Source of the DNA: Gymnorhina tibicen
Lineage: Eukaryota; Chordata; Aves; Passeriformes; Artamidae
DNA length: 64,000 nt
Direction of reading: 5' to 3'
Assembly: GCA_013399875.1 (NCBI GenBank)
Contig: VXAZ01001831.1
Span: 62,001 to 126,000 of the forward strand
How positions within the stretch are numbered: the first letter of the stretch is position 1; every line of letters begins with the position of its first letter. The translations under genes and the position numbers were made by a program. The notes beneath the pieces were generated by a model. It made no database searches and was not told the DNA's origin. It saw only the letters and a program-made list of their open reading frames with translations. Positions 1 to 12,712 of this stretch are shown here, in pieces.

Positions 1-837
1 AAAGTCTGTGGTTTCCCATCTCATGGTTGGATTTCCCCAGAGCTAGAAGGGTGTGAATTCTCTCATCATGGATTTTCCTGCCATTGAGGTAGTTGTTTTA
101 CTGTATTATGACATTCTGGAAGAAAGTGAATTTAAAGTGGCTAGCTGGGGATCTCAGCTGAGTTAGTTTCTTAACTTTAGCTTTCTAAAATTGCAGCTGA
201 CAGATTTATGACAAATAATATAACAAATACATGTGGGAAGGGTTAAGGTACTTTTCCAGTACACTTTGTGAACATTAACATAGTTCTTTTAGACTTAGAA
301 TGCAAAAACCTGCCTGAGGAAGAATAATTTATTTTTCTGTCTAGCCCTGCAGGCATCTTTCACTTTTTTCTCAGCTATTCCGAGCCCTCCCAATCCTGAC
401 ATTACACAGGAAGCTCGAGGCCCTTCCCCACCGGGTGTGTACCTGCCCGGGTGTTTTCAAAGAGCAGATAAATGAGACGATCGCGGCCGGGGCCTGGGCC
501 CAGCTGATCCCCGGGGGCTCAGGCGACACCTCCAGCACCACGGACAGCGGCAGGGCAGTAATTATCGTTATTAATTAACAAACCCGTTCTTTGCCCCATT
601 AAATCACTAGCGGTTCTGAGGGACTCCCTACTGTGTTCCATATTACTGCCAGCATTAGAGATAGCAACAGTGAGTACTGTGTTACCCTAGAAGTTGCAGT
701 TGTTCCTTCCTTGTCGCCTGCTTCATCGCCAGCCTCCTCTTCTGCCATTTAATCTTTTTCTACACGCAGAAGAGAAGATAATTAACTCCATCCTGCACCA
801 GACTAATAGAACCCCTTAAGTTAGTAAATACTTTTGA
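1..837. other. Left-edge intergenic sequence with a CpG-rich patch
   Basis: No coding region is supported. Around 400-570 there is a short GC-rich patch dense in CpG, unlike the AT-rich surroundings. On the minus strand the patch can be read without a stop and ends at a GGGCAG|gtacac donor-like site, so it could be a CpG-island promoter or 5' exon of a leftward gene. In mammals ACSL6 lies on this side of IL3 and starts facing it, so an ACSL6-like first exon is a possible but unproven explanation. Confidence 0.3.
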
Positions 838-1136
838 GATAATCAAGCCCACCACTAAGCCATATCCTCAACATGTGCCGCAACTACACAACTTCCAAAT
901 CCCTCCAGGGATGGTGACTCCACCACTGCCCTGGGCAGCCTCTGCCAGTGCCTGAAGAAATTTTTCATAACAACCAATCTAAGCCTCCCCTGGTGCAACT
1001 TCAGGCCATTTCCTCTTGTCCTGCTACTTGTTCTGTGGGAGCAAAGACCAACCCCACCTGGCTCCAAACTCCTTTTTGGGAGTTGTAGAGAGAAAAACCC
1101 CCCTCTGAGATGCCTTTTCTCCAGGCTGAGCCCCTC
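838..1136 (-). mobile_element. CR1 LINE 3' fragment (minus orientation)
   Basis: The reverse complement carries the typical avian CR1 3'-region wording: the 'TCCCTGGAGGGATTTGGAAG', 'AGGCTGCCCAGGGCAG' and 'GGTTGTTATGAAAAATTTCT' type segments and a degenerate reading frame at 855-1154. It is a 5'-truncated, inactive copy. The terminal repeat of the 3' end is degraded, so the left boundary is approximate. Confidence 0.75.
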
Positions 1137-4100
1137 ATATGCCCCAATGGTCATCTCATATAGATGATTGTGGGCCTCTGCCTAGGGGCTGGAGGCCGCA
1201 GGTGTACTCAGGATGGGCAGAGGATTTATTTACCAGAGGGACAGCACACAGATCAGTGCTATCTGGCAACCCAAATCCAGATGAAGAGGTAGGACTGACT
1301 GCCATTTCAATAAATCTGTTTTGCATCTCATAGCCAAGAGAATGGTTCCAGTTGCTGCTGAAAGCTATACAAACACGCTACATGGTGCCAACTCTCCATA
1401 CCTCCCTGACCTTGAAGATTTAGAGAAAGATATTGTGGCTAAATGAAGGGACAGAATCAAACCCTTGAAGTCAAAGGTAAACACTCCCTCAAGTCAATAG
1501 AAATAGTTCTTTTGAGCACTACCTTGGTGCTTAAAGCATTCCCATCTTTCAGGTTGTTCATATCAGCTGGCGGAGCATTATTTACTAGCAGCTCTCATTT
1601 AAACTACCTTTCCATCAGTATGATCTTACCTTAACGGCAAGGGTACAGCTACAGTTAGTGCGGGCTGATGGCTCCCTAAGCCATAGTAACACACCTGCCC
1701 TCCCAGACAGGGTGCAATTCCTTGGAGGCAAGCACAGCAAGCAAGACAGGCCTCAGGGAAGCAACTGGGGGTCAGGCAAGATCCAAGACTATCAGGTATT
1801 ACCTGTGTGGTGATGAGGAAAGGCCAAGGTCAGGAAGTCAATTCACAGGTGGGGGTCCAAGTCCCATGGCTGAGTACAGGCACAGCTGTAACTGAGCTGG
1901 AGACCAGCATTCCTGCAACACAGGGCAGGAAGAAACCTCTGGGACTGGGCTTAAATGGTCTCCTGTGCACATGGGAGGGGTGTGGGCAGGAGCCCAGGTG
2001 AGGCTGGTCAAGACCACCAAAGCCCATTAGAGCTCTCAGAACTCCAACAGTTAAAAACTTTCTGCTGCAAGAGCAGTCTCTTGATGTTTGACTCCAGACA
2101 CTTGGCATAACAAAGGTCCCACATGATTCTCTAACAGCACTAATTAACTGTCTTTTATCTGTTAAACTTTCACACTAAATACTTTTCATATATACACATG
2201 CACAAATTACAATTCTTGGACTCTGAAGCAATTTACCAAATGCAAATTTTTTTTGTCTCATTAATTTCATAAAATTTCACGTATGCATCACCGTTAGCTG
2301 AGATCAAAGACCTTAGTGCCAAAATCTTCATGGCTGTAAGGAAAAGGCTGGAGACAAGACCTCTACTCAACTATTCACAGGAAAACTCAGTTGATTGACT
2401 GTGAATAAACTAGGGAAAATAAAATATTTCATTTTGAGAATACAGAAATACCAACAAGCATTAGATTAGAAGTGGTATAATGACCTAGTTTGTTCTTTTG
2501 GTTTCTGTTTACATCCATTCATTACCATGAACTCCCTGAACTGCTTCTGGTGGGGTCATGCAAGGATTTCACAGGTGCTACTGCTGCTGTGCTGCTGGCC
2601 CAGCTGCAAAGACAAAGCAAAAAGAGGGTTTTTAGAAAAAAAACCAAATCCCAGACCCACTCTTTCTACGTTACAGTAATAAGGGAGAAAACAAGTAGTT
2701 CTATTATGGTTGTTACAGAACAAATGAAGATATCAGAGTTAGACAGAAGTCATTTAATTCCATAACCCTTCATGCCAGCTATGCTGAAATCACATTAAGA
2801 AAATAAGTGATATTCAGCTTAACCTCTTCTGGCTTAGAGGACATACAGCTCAAATCCAAAAAACACAAAGCACAGCAAACTCTGGTCACACTTCTGCTGT
2901 GGCCAGAAGAGCTTAATGCTGCTGCAGGAAATTATGTTAGACCTCCATCAGACTGGAAGTAAAGCTTCAACCCCTTTATATAAATATAAACATAAACTGT
3001 AATGACCTTTGAGCTTTCATTAGAGAAAAGCTCTTCTCTTTGGATTTGGATAATGGACAAATACGGGTATTGTGGTTCAGCTTGCACCTCATGGGCCACA
3101 CCTCTAAAGTAAGTAAAGGACAAAGCCAAGACCTGAGCATATCCAAAAGCTCAGAACTCCTCAACTTTAGGTGGAGTTTTAAGTGATAACTTACGTATAT
3201 TAAATAATTTTGACACAGTTTTGGCTGGAAGCAGCTGAATGCTGACCTGTTCATGGCAGAGTTGTGTGGGCAGTGAGGTTGTGCAGTGACAAAATAGCGA
3301 TTGACTGTTCCTGCTGGGGAGCCATTGAAGTGTCAATCCTATTATTTAAAAAGCATCCAGGCTCTTTCAAGCTGTAAGTGCTTCAATAAAGCACTGTGCT
3401 TTACCAGCCTGTGTGAGAGGAGAGTGTCCTCATGGCCAAATTTTGTCATTGATCCACGATGTGACCTTGTCAACAGCAGCAGACTGGCAGAGCAGGGCAA
3501 TGAGCTTTCCACCTTGTTTCCTCCTGTAGCAATCCCTTTTGGATTTCTGGTTTTGAGGAAGATGCCATCTGCTGTCAGAAGGTCATTCAGACAACTGGGA
3601 CAGAGTCGAGAACTCCAGTAAAAGCATCAGAAGTCAAAGAGCTGCAGAAATATCCCCACTGAGGGTGCAGGCTGAAATGCCTTTATATAACTTCTTATTA
3701 CTATCATCTCACACATTTATTAATTATTTTCTATTAGCTTGTACTCAAATGGTTCATCTTTTAAACAAGCATTTGTGTTGCAGACAAAAAGCCCTTTAGC
3801 CCAGTCTATCAGGGCTTTTGATGTCATTTGCCTTCCCGCCATGATCATCTGCCAGCTGCCTACTTGTGCTGGTTTAATTAAAAGATAGAATTGATAGGTC
3901 ATGAAATTTTTATAATAACAAGATTAAGAATTTAGAAAACTGTTCAAAAACAAAGGTAAAAGAGGTATGAATATCAGAGCTGAACCTGAATATGGCAGGT
4001 ATTTTAGAAGTACTGGAGAAGCATCAGCACCGAGTTTGTTGCACAGGGAAAACTCACTCTTTACCAAGGTAACAGCAAAAGTAGCTGTTAAATAGTAGAT

Positions 4101-7100
4101 TTTTCATTCATATTTTGAATCAAATAATATTTCTTGAAAGGGAGTAAAATACACTGTATGGTCTAATAAAATGGATGTAATGAAAACAAATCCCAGTCTC
4201 AATGAATGGATGCAGGACTGAATGTGCAAAAAGGGAGCAAAAAGGGAGCACCAAATTGGTGAGGGGTTTGGATCACTTCAGTCAAAGGGAAAAGCCATTG
4301 CATGAAACAATTAATTGCTCACAAGACCATGTTTCAGCAGGAGCATTTAAAGCCAGAATTAACAGTAGCAAAGACCTGCATTTCTTAATATCCTCTGGAA
4401 AAGGAGGTGGATGAAATTTGAGAAGGTGAAGTGATGCCAAGTACTCTGTGAAGCTGAGTATGAGGCATCATAGCAGGATCTCACAAAAATGAGTGATTGG
4501 GCAAGAAGGTGGCACAAAAACCTCAGTGTTGGTGAGCACAGACATGCACCCAGAAAACATAACCTAAATAGGTACAACAGAGAGTGAGTTGGCTTTTTTA
4601 ATGACTTGAGAAATGTTTCTGTTGAGCTAAACTCTTTACACCCTGGAAGGGTAACTCTCCCAGGTGCCAAATGCAAGAACATGTTGCTTTCCACAGCAAA
4701 GTGCTCTGCTTTCCAAAAGGCTTTTATTTTCCATTTATGTCAGTATTTTGAAAACACCTCTTGAATGTTAAAGCAGCTGCCTTTAAGCACACATGAGACC
4801 TCAAGATCTTTCCCTAATACAGATCAGGCCATTCCTTGGAGAGCAGTGTTTCCTTCTGCTTTCCAGAGGAGGAGAGCTGGAGCAGTTGGGACTGCCAGCC
4901 AGCAGCCCTGAAGCAAAAGGCATGTTGTGCTGCCTGTGACACTTCTGGATAATGATGGTAAAGGCACTGTCTGCTGGTTGCTTTAAAATAGCACACTGTC
5001 CTGGTCTGAGACAGTTTTACTCCCAGAACCTACTTCTCTTTTCCCAAGGGTAAGAGATATTGAAATGCAGTCATTTATTAGACAATCAAATGAGATCTAG
5101 AAGCCTATTTCTCAGTACTCAGGTGTGGAAAACCAGACTGAAATCCTCACAGCAACCTGAAAATCCCCCTTTTTTCCTAAACAGAACAAACTGACATTGA
5201 TATATATTTGATTTCTCACCTCTGCATTGTCACATCAGTTTGCTTGCAGCCATAGGGATGTTGCCATGGGCCCCAGCCTGCTCAGTGCACACCTATGGGC
5301 ATGGGCTGTGTGCTGCCCTCTCCTTAGCTCTTTGGGGAAAGCAATCTGGGAGACACAGAGAAAAAAATATCCTGGTTGTTTGAAATGATTTGGAAAGAAA
5401 TGGTCTCTCTTCTTGTTTGTTTAAAAAGAGCATAGCAATTCTAAACATTGATGTTCCTCTCAGCTGATCTGGAAATGTCAGAAACTTCCAAAGGATGTGA
5501 TTAATCTTCCAAGCAGGGTCTCTTGCAGCTGCTGGGGAGCCACAAAGTGCCTTGAGACACTTTGCTCCACAAACTCCATATTGGGCTCTTTAACCTCTGA
5601 CTCTCGGCATTTTTGCCATTGAGAAGCTGGGGTGCATCACCAGCTCCCACACAGCTGCAGGTATTTTTCCATCACACTGAATCCCACTGGTTTTACCAAG
5701 CTGGAGGTGATGCTCTCTCCTAGTGTACTTCCAAAAGATGCATCTTCTCCCTTTTGTGGGAAGCCTCATGTGTTACCTGTCATTTTCTTTTCTCAACAGA
5801 CTTATCAATGTTTAATCACCAGGACAAAATTTTCCATGTTGCCTGGGATGCTGACTCATCTTGAAGCTGTCAGAAGGTTCTAAAAATAGGATCTAGTGTA
5901 AAAAGATATTTAGTAAGACTGAAAACATGAAATGACTTTTTGTTTGAAATCTCTGTGGTCTTATATAGTGCAGTTCACTGAGTTCCTAACCATGCTGGTG
6001 TCACTGTGACTCCACAAGGTATATTGCCTGGGATTTTGGGGGTTGGTTTACTTGGTAAAAGAAACCCAAAATTACATGGGAAAAAATTACTTAAAAGGAT
6101 TATTAAGCTTGCAAAACAATTACTTAGAAGTTAGAAATGCTACAGAAAAACTGCCACCCAAGAGAGGTCCACCCTGAGCAAAACAGAGATTCAATAAATT
6201 TTTCATAGGAAAAAATATGCAAAATATAACTAAAGAAAGTTTGAAAGCACAATGTAAGGAGACTAATATATGGTCACATAAGCAAACTACATTTTAGGAT
6301 TTTGTTTCTTAGGAATTATAGAATTACATAGTTTGTAAAAGACCCTTAAGACAAGCTTCTCAGTGTTCAACTTTGTTTTTATTTGCAGTAAGTATAAAAA
6401 GTGGTAAAAGGATTCACTACACAGACAAGAAGTCTAATTTGTGAAATATTTTACCAGGTCACTGGTATCCCAGACAAACCTGTAAAAAAGTCGCAGGTAA
6501 AACCTTTGGCTACAAGGATCCTATCAACAGCTGTGGCTTTGTGATGATAATTCCTTTCTTAAGGTTTGAAGGTCCATTTCATGGAAGATATTCATATATG
6601 AATCCACAACTACTTATAAAAATTCATTTTCGTTTGTCTTTGCAGTTACTGTGCATGGGTGGCATTTTTCCTCCGAAACAGAAACCACCACATGACTTGT
6701 GAGCATCATCAGTTCACCACATCTGGGAAGAGGAGTTTCCAGTCCTTCCCACTGCCACCTGGGTCCTAGCGTGCCTAAGGCCGCCTGCCACATCAGAAGG
6801 GGCTTGGAAGAAAAATGGCTGATTTTTACACTCATTGTTGACAGTAGCCTGATGACCATCAGACTCTCATCAATACTTTCAATTCTGTTTTGCATTTTTT
6901 ATGTAAAATATCCCAAACTGTACTGTGCTTGCTGTACTTAAATCATTCTTGTCTGCCAGGTCAACTTCATGGTTCTCCCCTGGATGTGTTTCTCGATGTA
7001 TGGCTTCTGGCTTATGTTCCTCCCTTTGTGCTATTGATAAAGTCTCTCATTCACATAGTGCTGGTGCAGCCATCTCAAGCTGATGTCATGAAAGTATTTA

Positions 7101-7867
7101 TAAATGTAAGCTCCCACTGTACTTCCCATTTTGACACAGTGACTACCAAATGCACCAAAATCATTGTGAGTTTGAAAATAAGAAAAGGAAAAAAAACAAA
7201 ACAAGAAAAGCAGAGATAATAAATGAGTTCTTCTACTCATTGAACAGATTATCACAAAATGTCTTGAATTACTTCTTGGCCACTTGGGAGCAAATCGCAC
7301 AAGAACCAAGAATGCCTGTTTTGGGCTCAGTTCTGGAGCAGTGGGATCCCAAAGGGGTATGAGGTTATGTACACAGGAGGACAGACTTCCATTGGGAAGA
7401 TCCAGACTGATCCATCCAATACACTTGACGTTATGGCTTTTGCTGTTGCTGTCTAAATGAACCTGCCTAGACATGTCTGAATGCAGTAGATGGTTGGATG
7501 GAAACAGAGGGAGCAGCCAGGCTGTAGCCCATCAGGAGACTCAATCTTTGCATTTTCACATCAGGCTGACAAACCCCAAGACCCCTTCTAAAATCTAGAA
7601 TCCTTCACATGACTCTGAGCAACTTTTCCAGAGGTGCATTTCAAAGCAGCAAGAATTTGCATGTACATCAGAATTGGAAGTTAAAGCTCTCATCATACCA
7701 TTGCATCTTTGGTGTCCTCATTTGATCTCACAAAGGGTTTACTAATGGCACAAGAAAGCACTTGCTATCTGCACTTTTAACATCTGTAAAGTTTCCACAA
7801 GAAACTGGAAATAAAACCTAGTTGAGATACATTAACTTTCTGACCCAAATATTTTTATTCTGCCCAC
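1137..7867. other. Intergenic, no gene recognised
   Basis: AT-rich intergenic sequence. Open frames here are short, start and end at random, and show no domain, splice-consensus chain or family resemblance. No RNA gene or clear repeat was recognised apart from the flanking CR1 pieces. Confidence 0.6.
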
Positions 7868-7926
7868 AGGGAAGTGAGATGATCTGTAAGGTCCCTTCCA
7901 ACCCAAACCATCCCATGATTCTATAG
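7868..7926 (+). mobile_element. CR1 LINE 3'-terminal remnant
   Basis: A very short plus-orientation CR1 tail: 'GATCTGTAAGGTCCCTTCCA' followed by 'ACCATCCCATGATTCTATAG', the hallmark end of avian CR1 elements. Only the last ~60 bp remain. Confidence 0.8.
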
Positions 7927-9396
7927 TTCTACTCCTTTATTCCCTCAGGAATTTGGTTGATTAAATGTAATTAACATATTCATTTAATCAAGATCACCCA
8001 ATAGTTGGCCTTGATAGTTCCAGGAGAAAGTTTTATATGTTTGCAAATATATACACATTTCAAAATAAGTAATTGGAAGAAGACTAAATAAATCGAGATT
8101 ACTGAGCATGGAAGAAATGTACCGTTTTGCACAAGCTCACTCTAGAGTGGGCGTCCCAAAAATAATTAAATTTTCAGCTCAATTAAGTGGGCAGCTGAGT
8201 GTGAGACTAATTCAGTGTCTTGCAGTACAGCAGTTGATTCACCCATGTTTCACCACCTGGTTTCCAGTAGTCTCATCACTACTGAAGAAATCAAATGCTT
8301 CCCTATGTGACTGCATGTAGTGAACAGCAATGAAGCCTGTGGGTGTGGGCTCACTTGCAACTTGGGTTATGGCCTGAAACATATGGATTTTTTCAGTATT
8401 TACTGTACTAACAGCACAAGGTTAGTTCAATATGCTCTGTTCAGAGAAATTAAATCCATCTCATTAACATGAGATTCTGTTTGGAGCCAGAACAGAGGGC
8501 ATCCTTCCTCCCACTGTGTCTTCCAGCATTGTTCTCCATGACCAAAATAACTTCTTGGGCTTTGGACATCTTCCGGCACCTCTGAACATACAGAAATAGC
8601 CCATGGGCTGACGAAATTGCCACTGATGACTGTACATAAATCTTCCTCTACTCCACTCTCAACACAGCTAACTTGCCAGAGGTACCCTGTTTCCTAGAAA
8701 GGGATTTTGCAGGTTTCTTAGAACAGACTTGTACGTTATTTGGAAGGAATTTGTTGTTTCACAGATTGTGAAAACTGTCACAGTGATTCAATGCTAATGA
8801 TTTTGCAAAATGTTCTTCCAGTTTTAAGTTTAAGGCTTTGGGAAGATTTTCTTTAAGTACAGATACAGAATATAGAATGAGCCAGACTCTGAGATGTCTC
8901 TGTAGAGCACAACCTGTTTGCTGACCATGTAGCCCTCTGTAACTGGGTTGTCTTTATGACTCTCTTCCTTTGCCACAAACACACATCTGTTATTACTCAT
9001 CAATTGCAGAAATTTGGAGCAAAGACTCTATAAACCAGGATGTATGCAGGACATCTAGTCAACAAAACACAAGAGTTGCCTTCATAAAAATATCCCCTCA
9101 CAGAAACTATTTAAATAAACTAACTGTAGCCAAGTCTGCAGGACATGATGCAATTAATTTTTGAGCTCTAAAGGCTCTCTGCAGCATGGCTGTGGATGAC
9201 TGCTAACAGTCCTGGAAAACCCAGACGACTGTGGGAATTTCTGGGAGTAGAGGAAGACAAACACAGCCTGGGACCAGTAGAAAGCTGAGGAGCTTATAGA
9301 GCAACCAGTTCAGTTTGAGCTGTGGGAGGATCTGGGAACCAGTTCTCTATCAGTCTTTCCTACTAAAAATAAGGTGATTGATGAGTTTTAATATAA

Positions 9397-9535
9397 TCAT
9401 AGAATAATTTGTGTTGGAAAGGATCTTTAAAGCTCATCTATTCCAAATCCCCTGCAATGGGCAGGGACATCTTCAACCAGACCAGATAGCTCAGCACCCC
9501 ACTTAGCCTGGCCCTGAATGATTCTAGAAATGGGG
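9397..9535 (-). mobile_element. CR1 LINE 3' fragment (minus orientation)
   Basis: It begins 'AATCATAGAATAATTTGTGT' then 'TGGAAAGGATCTTTAAAGCT', the reverse complement of the CR1 terminus. It continues through the 'CCCCTGCAATGGGCAGGGAC' and 'TTAGCCTGGCCCTGAA' segments. A 5'-truncated copy of about 140 bp. Confidence 0.85.
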
Positions 9536-12500
9536 CATTTTTAAGTAGTCAGTACAGAGTTGGGGTGACACTGTTACTCACAGTTAAACTGTTCTTCGAT
9601 GTGAGTGAAGGTGCCTTTTGCTGGGCTCCTGGCATGACAGGCTGTGGACTAAAATGTTGGAATGTCTGAAGACGTTTTCTTCAGAGGATGAAACATCTCA
9701 TCATTGTGGATGACTTCCTATCAAATGGAGGGAGTACAATGGAGTTTTCACAGGCAGTTTCCCTAACCAGATATAATTTTTAAAAAGTAATAATGAACTT
9801 TTTGAATCATAAACCAGTGACAACCTTGTCAGAATTGAGTGTGATGTGCTCTTGGGAAGACAAAGCATAAAGTGCAATGATTAGGGAGGCAAATGGCCAA
9901 AACACACACACACACAGAGTGGCCGAGCATCACTGAAGGATCACAAATATCCTAGGTTTGCCTGGTGCAGATTTTTGTCTTTTTTTTCCTTCTAATTTAT
10001 TTTCTTCCTGCTTCCCATTTTATAAATGTCCACATTCCCTGCGGGATGCACAAGCAGGCTGTGGAGTTGTAAGACATGACAGATGCTTATTCTGTCCTGC
10101 ACATAGCTGGAAACATAACAAAGCGTCTCGCAAAAGCCTTTTCCCAAAGAAATACTCCCTCAGAGTGATGATGCTGACACCAGACAGCGACACTGTTTTT
10201 CCATAACCTCCTCAGCACAGCTGTTTACTTACTCTAATGCTTTAGACTGAATCCAATAAAGTAATTGTAAAATTCATAGTCCTGGCATTTATCTCAGATT
10301 GTCATTTCAGATTTTAACACTGGCTTCTGTTGTTTCTGGCAAGTGCCCTGATTGCAGGATGTAACCAATTGCATGAGTAACTGCTTTATGCTCGCCTGTT
10401 GTATTTGAAGTTTTCTTACTAATACATTTTACACTTGTTAGTTGGTTTTCAGCCAGTCTCCAGCCCTCGCCTGCACATCGTGTCCCCTGCCTGGGTGTGA
10501 AAGTATGTCCAGGATGCTAAAAAATTAATCCTGAAATATGCATGACCCTGACAGCTGCACTAAGTGAAGTGTCATAGATTATTGATGGAATGTGGAAAGA
10601 ATTATTAAGCCCATCTGAAATACTAGTAAAGTGATGAGGAAACTATAGCTCACTGATGGAAACTACCCCTGAGATGAACCATACAGATATGGAGAAACAG
10701 AGGCAGCTGGAAGAAAGCCTACTGATGATGTGATATAACACTGACTTATGAGATATGCTTTCTCCTTTCCCTTCTTACTTCACATCTTTTAAAGATTATC
10801 CAAATTCACAGTGTCACCTACAAAATGTTTGTCACAGTGCAAGGTCTCTCACAATACAACCGGAGAAAAGCAGATTGTTATCATAGCGTTGACTTTTCAG
10901 GAGAGGAATGTATTCAGTGAATTTAACAAATTGCATCTGAGAGATGGAAAAATGCAAAACTGTGTGTGACCTGAACGTACTTGATCATATAGGAATGAAA
11001 ACAAAAGGGAACTGACCCAGTTACCTGAGTTGGATGTGATAAAACACCTGCACATAGGCTGAGGGAGTGTTGCCCTCCCTGAACATCACTCAGCATGGTC
11101 CATGCAGAATAATGACACAGCATGCTCGAGGGACAATCTGATTTTAAAATTTCTTTCATTTCTAGAGAGCAATAACAAACACACAGAGAGCAAAGCAGAT
11201 CACATCATGTGTAACATTTGCTAAAAATAGTTTGCTCTTTGGACTTATGCTTTGGTTACTAAAAAAACATTTATTGACATTTTTGTCCAAGGCTACAGCA
11301 TGTTTTCATAAGCAAACTAGGGGAGAAGAACTGAAATTACTGCATTAAATACATCACTGTACAAGCAATTCATCATCAGCTTGCAAGGTTGTACCTAGCC
11401 TTGGCTGTAAGGATCTGGTCTGGGTCCAGTATTAGTCAGGACTTTCATCAGCAATCCTGTATTATAGAGCAAAGTACAGTTTAACAAAATTTCTGGATGA
11501 CAGAGTGTGTACACCTACTACTGGCTCTGAAAGTGTGTTAGGCATGGGGAAAATACTGAGTAGAGGGTTCCTTTTCCTTCCCAGGATATGGCTACAACCT
11601 CATCCAGCACCCACAAGTGCATCCTCAGTAATCCAGGAGTGAATAAATACCCTGGTAACACTCTGATTTGGAAAAGTTTTTTTCATACGTTAAATAGAAC
11701 ATGGAAAACTACAGCTTGGTTTGCATCCTCATTTGTAGCCCCAGGCCAAGTCAGTGAGAGATGACACAGCCATTCTGTCCAGGGTAAAGTTAATCTAACC
11801 TCTCTTTGCCAGGGCTGCAGCATCCATGGTGATCTTCCTCTAATGCAACCCAGGGGACAGCTGTTCTTATGAAATCTCATTTTTTTTATATTCACAGGTC
11901 AGCAGACTTCTGAATCATTCTTTACTGAATTTCTCCACTTGATATTCATAATTAGCTTGTCCTGTGCAGCTCTACCCATATTAAATGAAGTTTGATTGCA
12001 AAATTTCTCAGTTACTGTTCAGTTTGTTTTCTCCACAGATAGCTGGAAAAATCTATCCTGAGGCCACAGTGCCTTTCCTAAGAACACCAACACCTTGGAA
12101 TCTCTGTCCTGACTCAGTCAGGTTGTAATAGATTTCTTGAATTAGACAGAATTCCCTGTAGAAATTCTGCTTAATACTTTCGGTAGTTTTATTATAAATC
12201 TCAAAAAATGTAAATATACTCATATCAAGCACTATAACCCTAGTTTTCTGAGGGAGCCTGCACATTTTCTTTAAATGACCTCCAAATTTTTGGAAGTGCT
12301 GAGAAACTAATATGAAGCAAGATTTAGTTTTCCAGCATCCACAGTTGTGTGCACATTTGTCTATATATGTGTATGTATAGTTTATGAATACATACTCTAA
12401 TAACTTCAGATGGATACAGATATCTGTCTACACTTTATCCCCACTAAAGGGTTGTACAGTTTGCCTTGGAAATACATATTGCAAAGGGATTCAGGTAGAC

Positions 12501-12555
12501 TGTCTATAAAATTGCTCTTGATGCAGAAAGTACACAGACTCTTACTCATTTGAAT
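9536..12555. other. Intergenic upstream of cytokine gene A
   Basis: No gene recognised. It contains a short CA dinucleotide run (9902-9917). This 3 kb lies directly 5' of gene A and is where distal T-cell enhancers would be expected, but no specific composite site can be defended by eye. Confidence 0.5.
9902..9917. repeat. (CA)n microsatellite
   Basis: An uninterrupted run of CA dinucleotides, about eight units, in intergenic sequence. Confidence 0.9.
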
Positions 12556-12562
12556 AACCAGC

Positions 12563-12660
12563 AGATTCCATTATTCAGGTAACTCCTCCCCGCCTCCCCT
12601 TTAGCAAGAGCATGTTTGTGGTGAGATATTAATCATTTCCTGCAGCACTGTGTATATAAA
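12563..12660 (+). promoter_or_regulatory. Promoter of cytokine gene A (kB/CK-1-like, CK-2, GC box, CLE0, TATA)
   Basis: Modules in order: AGATTCCA (12563-12570, CK-1/kB-like), TCAGGTA (12575-12581, identical to the CK-2 motif), CCCCGCCTCCCC (GC box, ~12588-12599), GTGGTGAGATATTAATCATT then TCC (12619-12640, CLE0-like with an AP-1-like TTAATCA half and an Ets/NFAT TTCC half), and TATATAAA (12653-12660), 53 bp before the start codon. The arrangement and several exact words match the proximal promoter of mammalian GM-CSF as I remember it, implying activation-induced T-cell expression. The motifs are seen; their function is inferred. Confidence 0.8.
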
Positions 12661-12712
12661 AGGAGCCCAAGGCAGAGCCACACACAGTTCACCCAGCTGA
12701 GGAGCAGAGCTG

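Noticed and set aside
855..1154. A 99-codon minus-strand open frame
   Set aside because: It is a translated CR1 3' region, not a host gene.
7031..7474. A 147-codon minus-strand open frame
   Set aside because: No family resemblance, no signal peptide, promoter or splice chain, and a composition like the surrounding intergenic DNA.
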